A DNA stretch of 64,000 nt from Prorocentrum cordatum (lineage: Eukaryota; Sar; Dinophyceae; Prorocentrales; Prorocentraceae): positions 333,087 to 397,086 of the forward strand of contig CAUYUJ010014604.1 of assembly GCA_963575745.1 (NCBI GenBank), in the 5' to 3' direction. Below, in pieces: positions 1 to 12,215 of this stretch (position 1 is its first letter; the number at the start of each line of letters is the position of its first letter). Position numbers and translations under genes: made by a program. Under the pieces are notes generated by a model. The model worked only from the letters and a program-made list of their open reading frames with translations, searched no databases and was not told the DNA's origin.

Positions 1-1270
1 ATCTTCTAGAACCTGCTTGGCGTCCGGTTGGGGGCCCTGGGGGCCCTCTTGGGACAATCCTGCAGGCCATCCGTTTAGACGTGGGGAATAGTTTTGGTTG
101 CCCCGCTTGAGTCTGAGATGTTAATTTTGGGGTGCTTTCTTAGAACGCTATTGTGACGCTCTTGGGCACTCTTAGGGTCGTCTCGCGGTTCTTCTGGGCC
201 CTTCTTGGGGCTCTTTTGGGCTATCTTGGAGCCATCTTGAGACCTCAGAAGCCCATTGGACGCGAACAGGCAAGAAGGCAACACATGCTGAGCATCGTCA
301 GGTTTTGAACGTATTTTAGATTCTCGGGGATCTTCTTGGGAGGCCCCTTGTCCACTTAAGCACTTAAGACTTTAGAGCCGCCTTGGGGTGACTCGACCTC
401 GTCTTCGTCCGCGCGGTAGGGAGGAGGAGGCGGAGGAGGAGGAGGCGGAGGAGGAGGAGAAGAAGGAGGAGGAGAAGGAGGAGGAGGAGGAGGAAGAGGA
501 GGAGGATGATGATGAGGAGGAGGATGAGGAGGAGACGAAGGCTTCTTGGGGCTCTCTTGAGGCCTCCTGGGAGCCTCCTGAGGGCCTCTTGGGTCCTGGG
601 GCCTCTTGGGAACCTCTTGCGGCGTCTCACGGGACTCAAGGCCCGTTTGACGCCTTCGGAGGCCTTCTTGGGGGCCTCTCCTGGCCGTCTTGGTGCCTTC
701 TTGGAGCGCTTCATGGCCGTCTTGGGGCCCCCTTGAGCCCTTGGGCGATCTTTGGGTTCGCTTAGGTCGACTTGTAGGCCTCTTGGGCCGTCTTGGGCGG
801 TCGGACACCCAAACAGGCGAGAACCGCAACGACTCCAGAAACGTGCGGCAAATCAGCGGTTTTGGCTTCGTCGGGCTCGTCTTGGAGCCCTCTTGGGCCG
901 TCTAGGGGGCCTCTTGAGCTGTCTTGAGGCCGTCTTGGGAGCCTCTTGAGCCGTCCTGGGCCATCTTGGGCCGTCTTGGTGTCATCTTGGCTGCCTTGGA
1001 AGCCGTCTTGGTTGCCATCCTGGCCGCCTGGAGGCTGAAAACACAGCTGGAGAGCAACTTCGAGGGGGGCGATCTCAGAGGGGTGCGCGCTGTCCCAGAG
1101 GGGGGGGGGTCGGCCCTAGAACATAAAACAACAACGCCAGACAACAGACGAGTATTTTAATACGTCCCAGCGGGCACTCGGCCCAGTGGCGGATCTTGTG
1201 CGATCTTGGAGGCCTTCTTGGGCTATCTCAAGCCATGTTGGAGTTATCTTGGCCCATCTTGGACTCTCTA
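1..1270. repeat. Degenerate GGCCTCTTGG-type repeat, copy 1
   Basis: Words such as CTTGGGGCC, CCGTCTTGG and GCCTCTTGGGAGCC recur about every 10-12 bases. An AT-richer break at 790-860 (GAGAACCGCAAC...GGTTTTGGCTTCG) has relatives at 13800-13870 and, reversed, at 63570-63650, so the three loci are one higher-order family. A GGA tract lies at 415-540. All long ORFs here (R, P, K, Q, S, W-rich) are by-products. Confidence 0.75.
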
Positions 1271-1457
1271 ACCCCTCGCGCCCCTTTCGTCCAGACCAAG
1301 GGGAGGGGCAGGGGAAGCGGTCAAGACTTCCGCCCCGCCCGCAAGCGGTCTCGCTCACTCCCATCCGCCCTCCCAACACATACGTAGCACCCGAGTCTGG
1401 CCCGAGCCTCAGCATATTCAGCAGTCGTCTTTGGATGGGCAGCTACTGGGGGCCAAT

Positions 1458-1672
1458 CCGCCGCCGCCGCGTCCGCGTCCGCGTCCGCCGCCGCCGCCGC
1501 AGCCGCCGCCGCCGCCGCCGCCGCTGCCCGCCGCCGCCGCCTCCGCGCCTCTGCCGCCGCCGCCGCCGCCGTCGCCGCCGCGCCGCCCGTCGCCGCCGCC
1601 GCCGCCGCCGCCGCAGCCGCCGCAGCCGCCGCCGCCGCCGCAGCCGCCGCAGCCGCCGCCGCCTCCGCCGCC
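1458..1672. repeat. CCG trinucleotide tract
   Basis: About 215 bases of CCG/CGT variants. It reads as polyalanine, polyproline or polyarginine in different frames, so no protein is called. Confidence 0.9.
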
Positions 1673-1675
1673 AAG

Positions 1676-1860
1676 TGTACTCTGTATTGTTTTTTGGCAG
1701 GGATGGCGGGGTGAGGCTGCACCGGGTTGGCTGCGCATGCTCCGAGTTTGGAGGCAGAGTGTGTTTTAGTATTGTTTTTTTGCAAGGGATGGTGGGGGGG
1801 GGGCCCGCATGGTTCCTGGTTGGCTACCAGTCGCCTGGGGGAGGGGGTGTTTATTTATAG
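1676..1860. repeat. Two diverged units of about 85-90 bp
   Basis: TATTGTTTTTTGGCAGGGAT at 1684 and TATTGTTTTTTTGCAAGGGA at 1770 start two related units, each followed by a G-rich block and GGTTGGCT. The T-run plus CAGG resembles a splice acceptor, but no exon follows. Confidence 0.5.
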
Positions 1861-1949
1861 GGAACAGTGATCAAATTAGCCAGGTCCAACGAGCCAGCGG
1901 GCTCCGTCCACTCCCACCACCCTTCGAATAATGTAACGGATCAGTACTG

Positions 1950-2470
1950 CCGCAACTTGATGTGAGGACTGGCGCGTGTTCCCACCTAGCCAACGGGAAG
2001 CGCTCGCGCACGGCCCCCTGGCGCGGCGAGGGGACAACCACCAACCTGACACGGGCGGCAGCAGGGCTGCCAGAAAATCCTTGCGCAGCGCTTCGGCGAG
2101 AGCACCATCCAGCCCGCTCGCGCACGGCCAGATTTCCGATGGCACTGGCGAAGACCGCGAAGCCTGCGCGGCGCTGGGGAAAAAATTGTATTTCGGCCGC
2201 TCGCGTGCGGTCCCGCTGCCGCTTCCCGACCACCCGGTGAGCGAAAGGTGTGCGCCGCGCCGAAGCGGAACCACTATCACGGGAAATTTGCACGGGGCTT
2301 GGGCGATGGCGAATATTCTCCCGCTTGCGCGCGGCCCGCTTCTAACGACTGGGCGAGTGAATCATATGGGCCGCGCCCAGATGCCAGTGCAACTTTTAGG
2401 CGAAATCTGCGCCGGGATTCGGCGAGAAGTACACTTTGCCCGCTCGCGTGCGACCCCGTTGTCGACTAAT
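1950..2470. repeat. Degenerate tandem repeat, about 110-120 bp units
   Basis: CCGCTCGCGCACGGCC-like words recur near 1993, 2114, 2200, 2322 and 2441, each followed by GCGC(A/C)GCGCTTCGGCGAGA-like words. The second word also occurs in family R1 (GCGCGGCGCTACGGCGAGAG). Confidence 0.55.
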
Positions 2471-2560
2471 CGTTGTCAACGAATCGAAGCAGGGGACAGA
2501 TGCCCTGCGCCTAAGCGAGAGTTTCATTCTCAGGAAAAATCAGCGCGGCGCCGCAAAGAC

Positions 2561-3276
2561 GGGGGTTGGAAGATGAAGCGCTCTAATCCACCTGCGTCCA
2601 GAGGGCTGGTGGGATTCCAAAGTGGCCCGCTTCGCCAAATTCCCAAATTTACGCGTTCATCCACCACTTGATTTTCAAGCCAACATATCTGGCGTCTGTC
2701 GAGTGAATCCACAATAGGGCGGACACGGCGACACCCATCGGGACGTAGAGACAGGACCAGCCATTGTTCGTGGACACGAGAAACCCACCGTGACGCAGGA
2801 ACACCCGCCATGACGCCGAAACGCCCGATCGCCCCTGCACAGGGTTGTGTGGGTGGGTGGGTGGGTGGGTGGGTGGGGTGTGTGTGGGAAGGGTGCGGGG
2901 TCTGCAGAAGGGGTGTGCGGCAGGGGGGCGAGGTCTGGAAGTGAGGAGGCAGGAGGAGGGGAGGGCAGGCAGACCTCCTGGTGGACGTCATGATGGGCCT
3001 CTCCGGCTCGCGGCCCGTCGGCCGAGCGCAGTGCCAGGCGCGACGTGCGTTCGACCGGCCGCCCTCTCCCCAGGGGAGGCAGCTCGGAGGCCGCGAGTTC
3101 TGGGGCGCGCGGCGCGCGGCTCGCTGGGCCGTGTGCTGCGGAGGGTCACGTGGGCCCCCCAGGGACTCGAAGATGTTGCGTCTGAGACCTTTTTGGGGCG
3201 GCGTCGGCTTCTGGAGGCTCGTTGGGCCCAGGACGGTCACATAGTGACTCGGGATGAAGCTCAGAGAGGGACAAGC
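2561..3276. other. Low-repeat stretch, no confident gene
   Basis: Contains a GTGG/GGGT tract at 2848-2880 and GC-rich DNA at 2985-3240. A frame at 3072-3240 (GRVLRRVTWAPQGLEDVASE) follows a CTCTCCCCAG acceptor-like site and could be an exon, but nothing further supports it. Confidence 0.35.
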
Positions 3277-3389
3277 TACCGATACCGCTGCTCGTCCTGG
3301 AGAACCCTCGTCGCAACGGCCAGATTCTCCTCGACACTCTGGTCATAGAGCACCCCAGGAGTGGTCCGCGGAGTAGCAGTATTGGTACC
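3277..3389. mobile_element. IR-2 inverted-repeat element, copy a
   Basis: Begins TACCGATACCGCT and ends AGCAGTATTGGTA(CC), near-perfect terminal inverted repeats around CCTCGTCGCAACGGC and TTCTGGTCATA. The interior is highly similar to 55689-55807. There is no coding capacity: a MITE- or introner-like non-autonomous element. Confidence 0.68.
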
Positions 3390-4554
3390 TTCTCGTTTTC
3401 CAGGGGTGAAGGGCCAGCCCCATGGAAGGGGTCGCGACTTTTGGGAGTCCACCGCGAACAAAATCCCGACGTCGGGGGTCTCGGCGCCCTGGGCCCAGCG
3501 TCAATGGCGCGGGACCTCCAGGCCACCCGCCCGTGCGTGGGACACCAGTCGGCCGCCCTAGACGCCTCACTCATCCCCCCTCCCCCTCCTCTTGCTCCTC
3601 ACGCTCCTCGATCGAATAACAATGATAAACTTTCGGAGCTCCGTGCGGATGTCTCGGATCAGCGCATGCCAATTTTGTTCCTCTAGCTCCGCCCCTGGCT
3701 CCGTCCTCTCACGGCGAGGAGGGGCAAGAGCCAGCTCTGTAGTTGCGGCAGGTAGCTGGGGTCTCTGCGGCGTGAGGGCGCGGCAGATCTTGCAGGCCCG
3801 TGCGGGAGCGAACCCGACTTCGAGTCAGGCTCCGATCAGCCCGCCGAGATCCGAGGCCAGAGCAGAGAGGCCAGAGCAGAGATCGGACATTGGCTTCCCT
3901 CCATAGGGCCCCATCGGGTTTTGGTGCTCCTCGTGCTGCCGCTGCTTCTCCTCCTCCGTCTCCTTCCCCTCCCCAGGCAGCCGACGTCGTGTCTTTTTCG
4001 CAGCGTGGCTCTCCAGAGGTCTGGGCCTCTGCCCCCGGACGGGCTTTTCACCCAGGGTCGTCTTTTGACGGTCCCCAGGGCCAGTGGGGGCCCTGGGAGG
4101 CCCAAAGCGGCTGAAAACCGAGCGTTGCGATTTGTCCACGGCGCGAGGGTGTCAGGGTCCCCCTTCTTCCCCCTGACCCCATCATCTCCCGCCTCCCTCG
4201 GTGGGACGGGGGGGGCGGCGGAGTGCGGTAGGCGCAGCCGCCGCGCCTCTTCACGGGGGGAGGCGCTCGGCCTTGCAGAGCGTCGTCCCCCGAGCCTCTT
4301 GGCGCCCAGCGTCAGGGCGCTCCGAGGCTCGGCCCCCGAGGCCCCCTCTCTCGGCCGCGAGGCTCGAGTGTTCTCCGGCAGGGGGAGTGGATGGGGGCAG
4401 GCAGGAGGCGGGTCGTGACCGGCGGGGGGCAGAGGAGGAAGAATGTGGCAGAAGGAGGGCGGTGAGGAGGCAGAGGAGTGAGAAAGAGGAGGAGGAGGGG
4501 GAGGAGGAGGAGGAGGAGGAGGAGGAGGAGGAGGTGGATGATGATATTGAATTT
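3390..4554. other. No gene seen; IR-1 arm and GGA tract
   Basis: One arm of IR-1 (ATAAACTTTCGGAGCTCCG) lies at 3626-3665. Mixed GC-rich sequence follows, with a GGA tract at 4478-4537. Open frames are low-complexity. Confidence 0.5.
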
Positions 4555-6082
4555 TCACCTCTGGAGAGTCATTTATTGTTGATCCCCTCCCCAGTGAAGT
4601 GCCCCCCCCGGGGCGCGCACCCTGTTTTTTCTTAGGGGAAAACTTCGGGCTCAAACTGCGGCCCTGTCCCCGGGTTTACCACAACAACGGCTCCCGCCTG
4701 ATACGTCCTCACACAATTTATTCCGAAATCGCGCTCTCGGAATCACGCTCTCGCTTGTACCTCCTCGCGGTTTATTCAGACGCGGCGCCCTCGACTCTCA
4801 GAAATCACGCTCTCGCTTTGGCCTTTCTCACGATTTACTTTGGAAAAGCGCTATCGCTCTAGACTTCCTCGCGATTTATGCAGGACTCATGCTTCAGCAC
4901 CCGCGCCTGCTTGACCCGGCCATCAAGGCCCGCCTTCCCGACCCGCCCGTTAGGGTCTACCCGCCCGATCTTCCCGTCTTGTTCTGCCACCTTTTTTCTG
5001 CTCCTAGCCCTCCTTTTCTCTCTCGTGCTCCATCCTTGTCCCTCCCCCTTGTTTCCTTTCTGTCCTCCCTTTCCCTGCTTCAGGGGCTGCGCCAAATACA
5101 TGTGGCAGAAAAGGGAGATACTCCCAGGGGAGCGCGATTGAAGACGACGAAGGCAGGTACCAATGGTTCGGGATATACATGTTGAGTGATACGCGAGCAG
5201 ATAAGTGCGAATACTCTTAACTTGCTAATGTCGGCTCATCATTTTGAAGATGCTTTTGTTGATCCCCCCTCTCTGGTGCACCTGGAGTTTTTCAATTCAA
5301 GTGCTCATCCCGGGGCTCGCACCATGTTTTTTTTACACTGGAAAGTCTTGGTCCTCAGAATGCGTTGTTGGGCCCCGACCTGCAACAAAACGGCTCCCGC
5401 TTGTTACTTCCTCACAATTCATTTCAAGTTCGCACTCTCTCGAGGGAATTCCTCATGACTTATGCAGGAATCGTGCTCTCGTGTGGTACTCCGTCACGAT
5501 TTATTGCGGCGCCGTGCCCCTTAGAGTCAGGAGTCACGCTCTCGCTTTGGATTTCCTCACGATTTATCTATGAATCGCGCTATCGCTCGAAACTTACTTG
5601 CGATTCATGTTGGACTGACGCTTCAGCGACCCGCCCGCTTGACCTGCCCGTCTGGGCCCGCCCGCCAGACCTGCCCGTTAGGGTCTGCCCGCCCGACCCG
5701 CCCGTCTGGTTCTGCCGTTTGTATTCTTGCTTTTAACCATCTGCTTGCAAATCTCTCTCGTGCTCCATCCTTCTCCCTCCCCCTTGTCTCCTCCCTTCTC
5801 CCTTCTTTCCTTTGTTTTAGCGACTGCACCAAGGATACGCGGCAGGTAGGAAAGATATGCCCCGAAGGGGGCTACCATCGAAGACGAGGAGGGTGGGTAC
5901 CGAGGATTTGAGACACGCGTGTTGAATGGCACGCGAGCAGATAAGAGCGAATAGTTTTTAAATGGTTGATTTTCCAGTTCTAATTGATAATTATTGTTTA
6001 TCGCCCCCAGGGTGCACCTGGTGTTTTTCAGTTAAAGGGCTCCGCCTGACGCTCGCATTTTTTTTTTTTTTTTTTTTTTTTT

Positions 6083-6127
<45 letters not shown>

Positions 6128-6840
6128 TATTTTTTTTTTTTTTTTTTTTTTTTATTTTTTTTTTAATTTTTTCATATATATATATATAATAACCATGGAA
6201 AATCTTGCGACTCATATTGGGTTGTTGGCCCCCGAACTACAAGAACGGCCCCCGCCTGATACGTCCTCACAAAATTGCGCTCCTTCGCAGCACTTCCTCA
6301 TAATTGATGCAGGAATCTCGCTCTCGCGTCGTACTTCCTCACGCTTTGTTACGTCACCGTGCCCCCGAGACTCAGGAATCATGCTCTCGCTCTGGCCTTT
6401 GTGACGATTTACTTTGGAATCGCACTATCGCTTGCGATTTCCACGCGATTCATGCAGGAATCACGCTTCAGCACCCCGCCTGCTCGACCTGGCCGCCTGG
6501 GCCCGCCTTTTCGACCCGCCTGTTAGGGTCTACCCGCCCGATCTTCCCGTCTTGTTCTGCCACGTGGATTCTGCTCCTAGCCCCACTCCTGTTAATCGCT
6601 CTCGTGCTCCATCCTTCTCCCTCCCTTCCTTCCATCCGTCCTCTCTTCCCCTGTTTCAGGGGCTGGGCCAGATACGCGTGGCAGGTAAGGGCGATATACC
6701 CCTAGGGGGGCACGATGGAATACGGCGAGGGCAGGTACCGAGGGTATGGGATATACGTGTCTAGTGTCACGCGAGCAGATAAGAGCGCACAGTCTAAACA
6801 CGTCGCTCATAAAGGCCAGGCTCGCGCACCGGGGGGGGGG
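4555..6840. repeat. Threefold tandem repeat, about 700-850 bp units
   Basis: Three units share, in order, a GTTGATCCCC/TGCACCTGG block, several CTCACGATTTA...CGCGCTCTCGC sub-repeats, CTTCAGCACCCGCCTGCTTG, CTCTCGTGCTCCATCCTTCT, a TTTCAGGGGCTG(C/G)GCC block, and ACGCGAGCAGATAAG. Units start near 4555, 5245 and 5960. Unit 3 carries an AT-rich insert (6058-6190). A fourth copy in reverse orientation lies at 50130-50655. No protein is conserved between units. Confidence 0.78.
6058..6190. repeat. T-run and (TA)n island
   Basis: T24 or so, a TA dinucleotide run, then more T-runs, within the third long tandem unit. It is strikingly AT-rich against GC-rich surroundings. Confidence 0.85.
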
Positions 6841-6859
6841 GGAACAACGCACCAGCACA

Positions 6860-8165
6860 ACTCAACGCAGCTTTATGAGGTCCCATCCAATTTCCTATAC
6901 CGTTCCTTGATGGTCCTTCTACATGTTCATTCAAATCCTATATATTGCTTTCGCGGTGCTATACCTCTCCATGCATTTCTTTTATCATCCCTGCCAGGTT
7001 CCATTCAGTTCCTATGCCGTCCCAACGAGGTCCCAAACCATTGGTGTACTATCCCTGCCCAGTCCCATACAGATCCTATCCCACCCCTTTTGTGCCCCAT
7101 ACCGTTCCAATCCCTTCTAGGGCCGATATCTTGCCCATACAGCTCCTACGCACTTCCAACCAGGTCCATACCATTCCTATACCCGTTCCTTTCAGTCCCG
7201 TAGGCTCGGTCCACAGGTCCACGTATTTTTAGTACCATCCGTAGCAGGTCTCACACCAACTCTTTACCACCCTCCGTATTTCACATACCGTTTCTATGCC
7301 ATCTTGGCCAGGTCCCATGCAATGCTTCATACAATTTCCATACCGTCCGTATTGGGCCCCTTCGAATCCCTGCTGTACCCCCATATTCGGCACCAAAAAG
7401 CTGCAATGCAAACTTTATAATGTCCCATACAATTTCCATACCGTTCCATGTGGCTCAAGTATGCCATCCCTGCTCGATCCCAACCAGTTTCCATACCATA
7501 CCGTCTCTATTCGGTCGCATACCATTTCTATACCGTTGTTGCTAGGCCTTGTGCAATTTTTATATCTTCCTTGGTCTGTCCCACACCAGTTCTCCACCGC
7601 CCATGTCAGGCCCCAGACATTTCCAAGCCATCCCTGCCAGGACCCCAAAATTCGAATGCCGCAACCATTCGGCCCCATACCGTTCCTATACCATCCCTAT
7701 CAGGATCCATACCATGCATGTACCAACCCCATTCGATCCAATGCTAATCGCCATGCCACCCGTGGCAGGTCCCATTATTTTTGGTACCATCCGTAGTCAG
7801 TTCCCCACAATTTCCATTCCATTTCGGTCCTATGCCATCCGTATACCCTTCCTTGTAAAACCCGATCCATTTTCTGTACCAGCCTGTTCTGTCCCATACA
7901 AGTGCTTTATCCACCCGATCATGCCCCATTCCATACCATCCCTTGCATTTCCCATACCGTTTTTACACCGTCCCTGCCACGGCCCACACCATGTGTGTAC
8001 CATGTTGACTAGGTCCCATGCCAGTCCATGTCTAACAAACTCTAGTCAGTTTCATAATGTTTATACCCCCCTATCAGGCCTTATACGATTTTCTATGATC
8101 CCTATTCGGTCCCATTCGGTCCCATCCACTCTCATTACGACCTCGACTAGATCCCAAGCCAGACC
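6860..8165. repeat. Satellite 1, about 31-35 bp period
   Basis: Degenerate units built on CCCATACCGTTCCTATACCA and CATCCCTGCCAGGTCC fill 1.3 kb. Lengths vary between units. No coding frame persists. Confidence 0.82.
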
Positions 8166-8169
8166 CTAC

Positions 8170-9125
8170 TAGTATTATTTACAGTCCGTGTCGGATGTGT
8201 GAACAATCTTATGCAGTCCGTGTCGGATCTTTATAGGATTATAAACCGTCGCGTCGGATCTGTACGGGGTCCTTACAGTCCGCGTCGGATTTGTAAAGGA
8301 TCCCACACATTCCGCGTCGGGGGTCCTAATTCGTCCGTGTCGGATCTGTATGGGGTCCTGTACAATCTTGTCGGGTTAGTGAACGGTCCTATACAGTCCG
8401 TGTCAGATCCGTATAGGTTCCTACAGAGTCAATGCCTGGTCTGTATAGGAACCTATATAGTCTTTGTCGGACATGTGTAAGATCTTAGACAGTCCGTGTC
8501 GGATTTGGAATGAATCCTAGACAGTCCGCGTCGGATCTACATCGGATCCTACAACATCGATGTCGGATGTGTGGCCGATCTTATACACTCCGTATCCCAT
8601 TTGTATGGGATCCTAAGCGCTCCGTGTCGGATCTGTACGGGGTCCTAAACAGTCCGCGTCCGAACGGTTTCGAATCCTATACAGTCCGCGTCGGATCTGT
8701 CTAGGATCCTATACAGTCCGCGTCGGATCTGTATAGGGTCCCGTACGCGCCATGTCGGATATGCATCGGATCCCATACAGTCCTTGTCGGATCCGTATAG
8801 GGCCCTATACAGTCCGTGTCGGACATGTACAGGAGCCCGTGCAGTCGGCATCGGATCTGTATGGGACCTTGAACAATCCGTGTCGGATCTGTATGGGATC
8901 CTATACAATCGGTGTCGGATTTGTTAACGTTGTTATGCAGTCCGTGTCGGATATATGTGTAGGATCTTAAACAGTCCGTGTCGAATCATTATAGGTACCT
9001 GCGCATTCCGTGTGGGTCTGTGATCGATCCTGTACAGTTCGTGTCGGACTTGTATGGGATTCCAATCCGTCCGTGTCTGATCTGTATATGACTGTGTGCA
9101 GTCTTTATCGAATGAGTATGGGAGT
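8170..9125. repeat. Satellite 2, about 30-32 bp period
   Basis: About 30 units of ACAGTCCGTGTCGGATCTGT followed by ATGGGATCCTAT. It directly follows satellite 1 and has nearly the same period but an unrelated sequence. Confidence 0.87.
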
Positions 9126-9560
9126 CCGTGGTTGATTTGTATGGTTTCTCGCTGCGGTGCCTCCCAGCAGCCCTTTCGGTGCTCGGCCCGGACCCGCCCC
9201 GGCTCGAAGAGCTCCGCGCCGTCTGCGCCGCGGGCGCCGCGGGCGCCCACAGCCGCACCGCCGGCTCGGAGGGATTTTCGCCATCCGCCTGGCGGGCGCC
9301 CACCGCCGCGCCGCGCCGCGCCCCCGCCGGGAGCCTCGCGAGCGGCGCGGCGGGCGGTCGCGGCCGGCGGCGCGCCGCCCGAGGCGCGGGTCCGAGGTGC
9401 CCCCGTCCGCGGCGGCCTCGGGAGAGCGGCGGCGCCCGCCACGGTCGGAGGGCCCGAGGTGCGCAGAGCCTCGGGGCGGCCGTGGCCTCCCTGGGGTCGA
9501 CGGGCGGTGTGCGTCAGGGGCGGGTCCTGGAGGTGGGCCCCCCCCCAGATCTGCGAAGAA
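9126..9560 (+). other. Very GC-rich island, possible exon
   Basis: Around 80% GC without a simple period. The frame from 9128 reads LGPDPPRLEELRAVCAAGAA and later runs of A, R and G. It could be coding, but frames cannot be separated by eye. Confidence 0.2.
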
Positions 9561-9884
9561 CTGACTCTTTCCATCCAGGCGTTTCTCCTCGATGTCGGCC
9601 TCTGGGGCCCGTCATCGGGCCCTATGGCCGTCGAGAACGGATCCGGGACGAGAAACTACCCCTGAGAAAGGGTGTCGGGTGATCTAGGGCCGCGGATTGA
9701 ACAACAAAAGTCACGACGTTCGATGTCTGGGCCTGTGCGTTGACGGCCTCGTCAGAGCGGGGATAGGCGGAGCGGCCCCGTTCAGCTTCGGGTCCTCGCT
9801 TTGAATCCGCAGCGCTGCGCCCCACCTCCCCCCCTCCTTTCTCCTCTTCCTCCTGCCGCTGCTCTTCACATGCCGTAACTTCGG

Positions 9885-10105
9885 CACACCCCTCACCCCT
9901 CAAGAGTTTCGTGTCCCCTATGGGGAGCTCTAACTACGGTGCCAGCGAGGGCGCCCGTATGGCATGACCGCCTCATTTCGGCACACCCCTCACACGTTTT
10001 GCGGCCCCATGGGGAGTGCCACCCACGGCCCCAGTGATGGCGCCTGTGTGGCGGGACCCGCCACGTTTCGCGGTACACCCCTCACTGTCTTGATGGCTCC
10101 ATGGG
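9885..10105. repeat. Array S, locus 1 (about 85-90 bp units)
   Basis: Units read TTCGGCACACCCCTCACACG, TTTCGTGGCCCCATGGGGAG and then a variable block with CCCAGTG. The same family occurs at 42010-42325 (reverse), 56695-57075 and 58567-58895. 9561-9884 upstream holds no gene. Confidence 0.78.
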
Positions 10106-11079
10106 GAGGTCCGCCTATGGGAACTTCCTGCTCGGTACGCCGCTTTTCGAGAAGTGGGGCATCTACTACGCTACACGCAGCTGCGTAGGGTTGGACTTTT
10201 CGCCAGACTAATTTTTGTTTCCCCCTGGACGCGCGCGGCTGGGTGGATCGGGGGCGGTCCCTGGGGATCTGGCTCTTGGAGGGCCCGCGCCCTGGGTAGG
10301 CGCACGTCGGGGGGGGACGCACATTCGCGGGGGCGCGCTTTGGGGGGCCGCACCCGGGGGGGGGGGTGGGGCGGGAGGGGGGGCACGCGCCAACCCGCCT
10401 CTTCACGTTTGTCCGCGCATGCCGGATTTGACGAGCAGTCGGACCACATCATAAAGATGCGTAGCGTGCCCTTGCACCCTTACCTCTCGGCCCGTCTTGG
10501 CCCTCAGCCATGGGCAATGGCCTCTGTTTGGGCGTCCAGGGGCCCTGCACCCTTACCGCGCATCCTCATGATCCGGTCGCGCTGCAGTGGTGGACGCTTC
10601 CCCTCTCCCGATCGCCGCCGCCGCGCCAGTCCGCTGCCAGGGTCTGCCGCCCTTCCGTGGTCTTGGGTCCAGGTCGGCGTCGCCGGGCCGGCGGCCAGGC
10701 ACCCCGAGGGCCATTCGGGGCCCACGAACAGCCAGGTCAGGCCCTCCAGGGGCCAGGCCAGGCCAGGCCCTCCAGGTCGGAGAGCGCAAACTTTGCACAC
10801 CTCGAAGAAGAAACACACGCATAAGCTTACACATTAGGCGCCGCCAGGGGGTTTTCAGCGTAGATCCCCCCAAATCGCGCGGATCCGCGAAAGTTTTTGT
10901 TTATGCAGTTTTTTCTTCTTCTAACACCTTGCCATCGTCAGAACCATCTCTATCCCCACTGGGACGGGGTAGGTTAGCTCTCCCAGCGTTGCCGTGATCT
11001 CCGGAAGAGACGCCGCCTTGGGGGATAGGTCGGCTGGCGGGGTCCAGAATACCTGCGCCGATCTTGGCTAGGCCTATCT
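10106..11079. other. GC-rich stretch, no gene; IR-1 arm
   Basis: G-runs at 10300-10385 and a GGCCAGGCCAGGCC stretch at 10745-10775 are the main features. One IR-1 arm (GCGCGGATCCGCGAAAGTTT) lies at 10876-10915. Confidence 0.45.
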
Positions 11080-11148
11080 TGGGCCCAGGATCGGTGTGTA
11101 TGCCTTCCTGCCCAGGCCAGGAGGGCGTATACACTGGTCCTGGGCCCA
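11080..11148. repeat. Imperfect hairpin, 31-bp arms
   Basis: TGGGCCCAGGATCGGTGTGT (from 11080) pairs with the complement of ACACTGGTCCTGGGCCCA (to 11148), about five mismatches, loop of 7 bases. Confidence 0.6.
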
Positions 11149-11339
11149 GGGGGGCCTGGCCATGAAGGGTGCAGGTGTACAGTTGATGCCATCCTGACAG
11201 TTCGTCGCCTACGGTGTTCGTTTCTTTTGGAGCTCGAGGGAGCTGCAGCCAGAGTCCGCTCGAAGCCGCCCCACCCCCTGAACCCCCTCCCAGGGACCAC
11301 GCTGGCCCGCTTTCCGAGCCTCGTCGCGTCCAGCCTTGG

Positions 11340-11515
11340 CGACGAGACCCCCTCCCTCCTTCTCCTTTTTTCCCCCTTCCCTCTCTCTCTCTACCTCTCC
11401 CTCTCTCTCTCTCCCTCTCCCTCTCCCCCTCCCCTTCTTTTTGTCTCTCCCTCTCTCTCCCTCTCTTCGTTTTTTTTGTTGTTTTCCTCTCTCTCTCTCC
11501 CCCTCTCTGGAGGAG
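11340..11515. repeat. CT-rich microsatellite
   Basis: CTCTCTCCCTCTCC runs with short T interruptions. Confidence 0.85.
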
Positions 11516-11719
11516 GGAGGCCACGATCACATCAGACGGCGGAAGCAGCACGGTGGCGCTGGAGGACGCGGTCCCCAGTGTGGCCGAAGGCCAGAGCGGG
11601 GCCGGTGGCAGACCCCGGTCGAGGGCCTCGCCTCGAAGCATGGCGGCAGCGCAGTCGCCCAGGTCGGGGAGCGCGAATGTCATCGAGGACCCGCTCGTCC
11701 TTGTGCAAGCGCTCGCGCT

Positions 11720-12215
11720 CGCGTGCGCGAGCGCGCGCGTGTGAGCGTGTGGTGCGCGTTCATGTGTGCTTGCGTGCGTGCGATCGTGCGTGCGTGCGTA
11801 CATGTGTGCGTGCATGTGTGCGCGTGCGTGCGTGCGTGCGTGCGTGCATGCGTGCGCTTGTGCGTGTGCGTGTGCGTGTGCGTGTGCGTGTGCGTGTGCG
11901 TGTGCGTGTGCGTGTGCGTGTGGGTGTGGGTGTGCGTGTGCGTGGGTGCGTGTGCGTGTGCGTGTACGTGTGCGTGTGCGTGTGCGTGTGCGTGTGCGTG
12001 TGCGTGTGCGTGTGGGTGTGCGTGTGCGTGTGGGTGTGCGTGTGCGTGTGCGTGTACGTGTGCGTTTGCGTGTGCGTGTGCGTGGGTGCGTGTGCGTGTG
12101 CGTGTGCGTGTGCGTGTGCGTGTGCGTGTGCGTGTGCGTGTGCGTGTGCGTGTGGGTGTGCGTGTGCGTGCGTGTGCGTGTGCGTGTGCGTGCGTGTTTG
12201 TGTGTGTGTGTGTCC
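11720..12215. repeat. GTGCGT/TGCG microsatellite
   Basis: About 500 bases of alternating purine-pyrimidine GTGCGTGTGCGT, a sequence class able to form Z-DNA. The 510-codon minus-strand frame (HTHTHT, RTRT) is a by-product. Confidence 0.92.

Noticed and set aside
3072-3240. Exon-like frame after CTCTCCCCAG
   Set aside because: Plausible composition but no family motif, no partner exon and competing frames.
3790-3840. Possible tRNA T-arm on the minus strand
   Set aside because: Stem pairing fails and no acceptor or anticodon arm can be placed.
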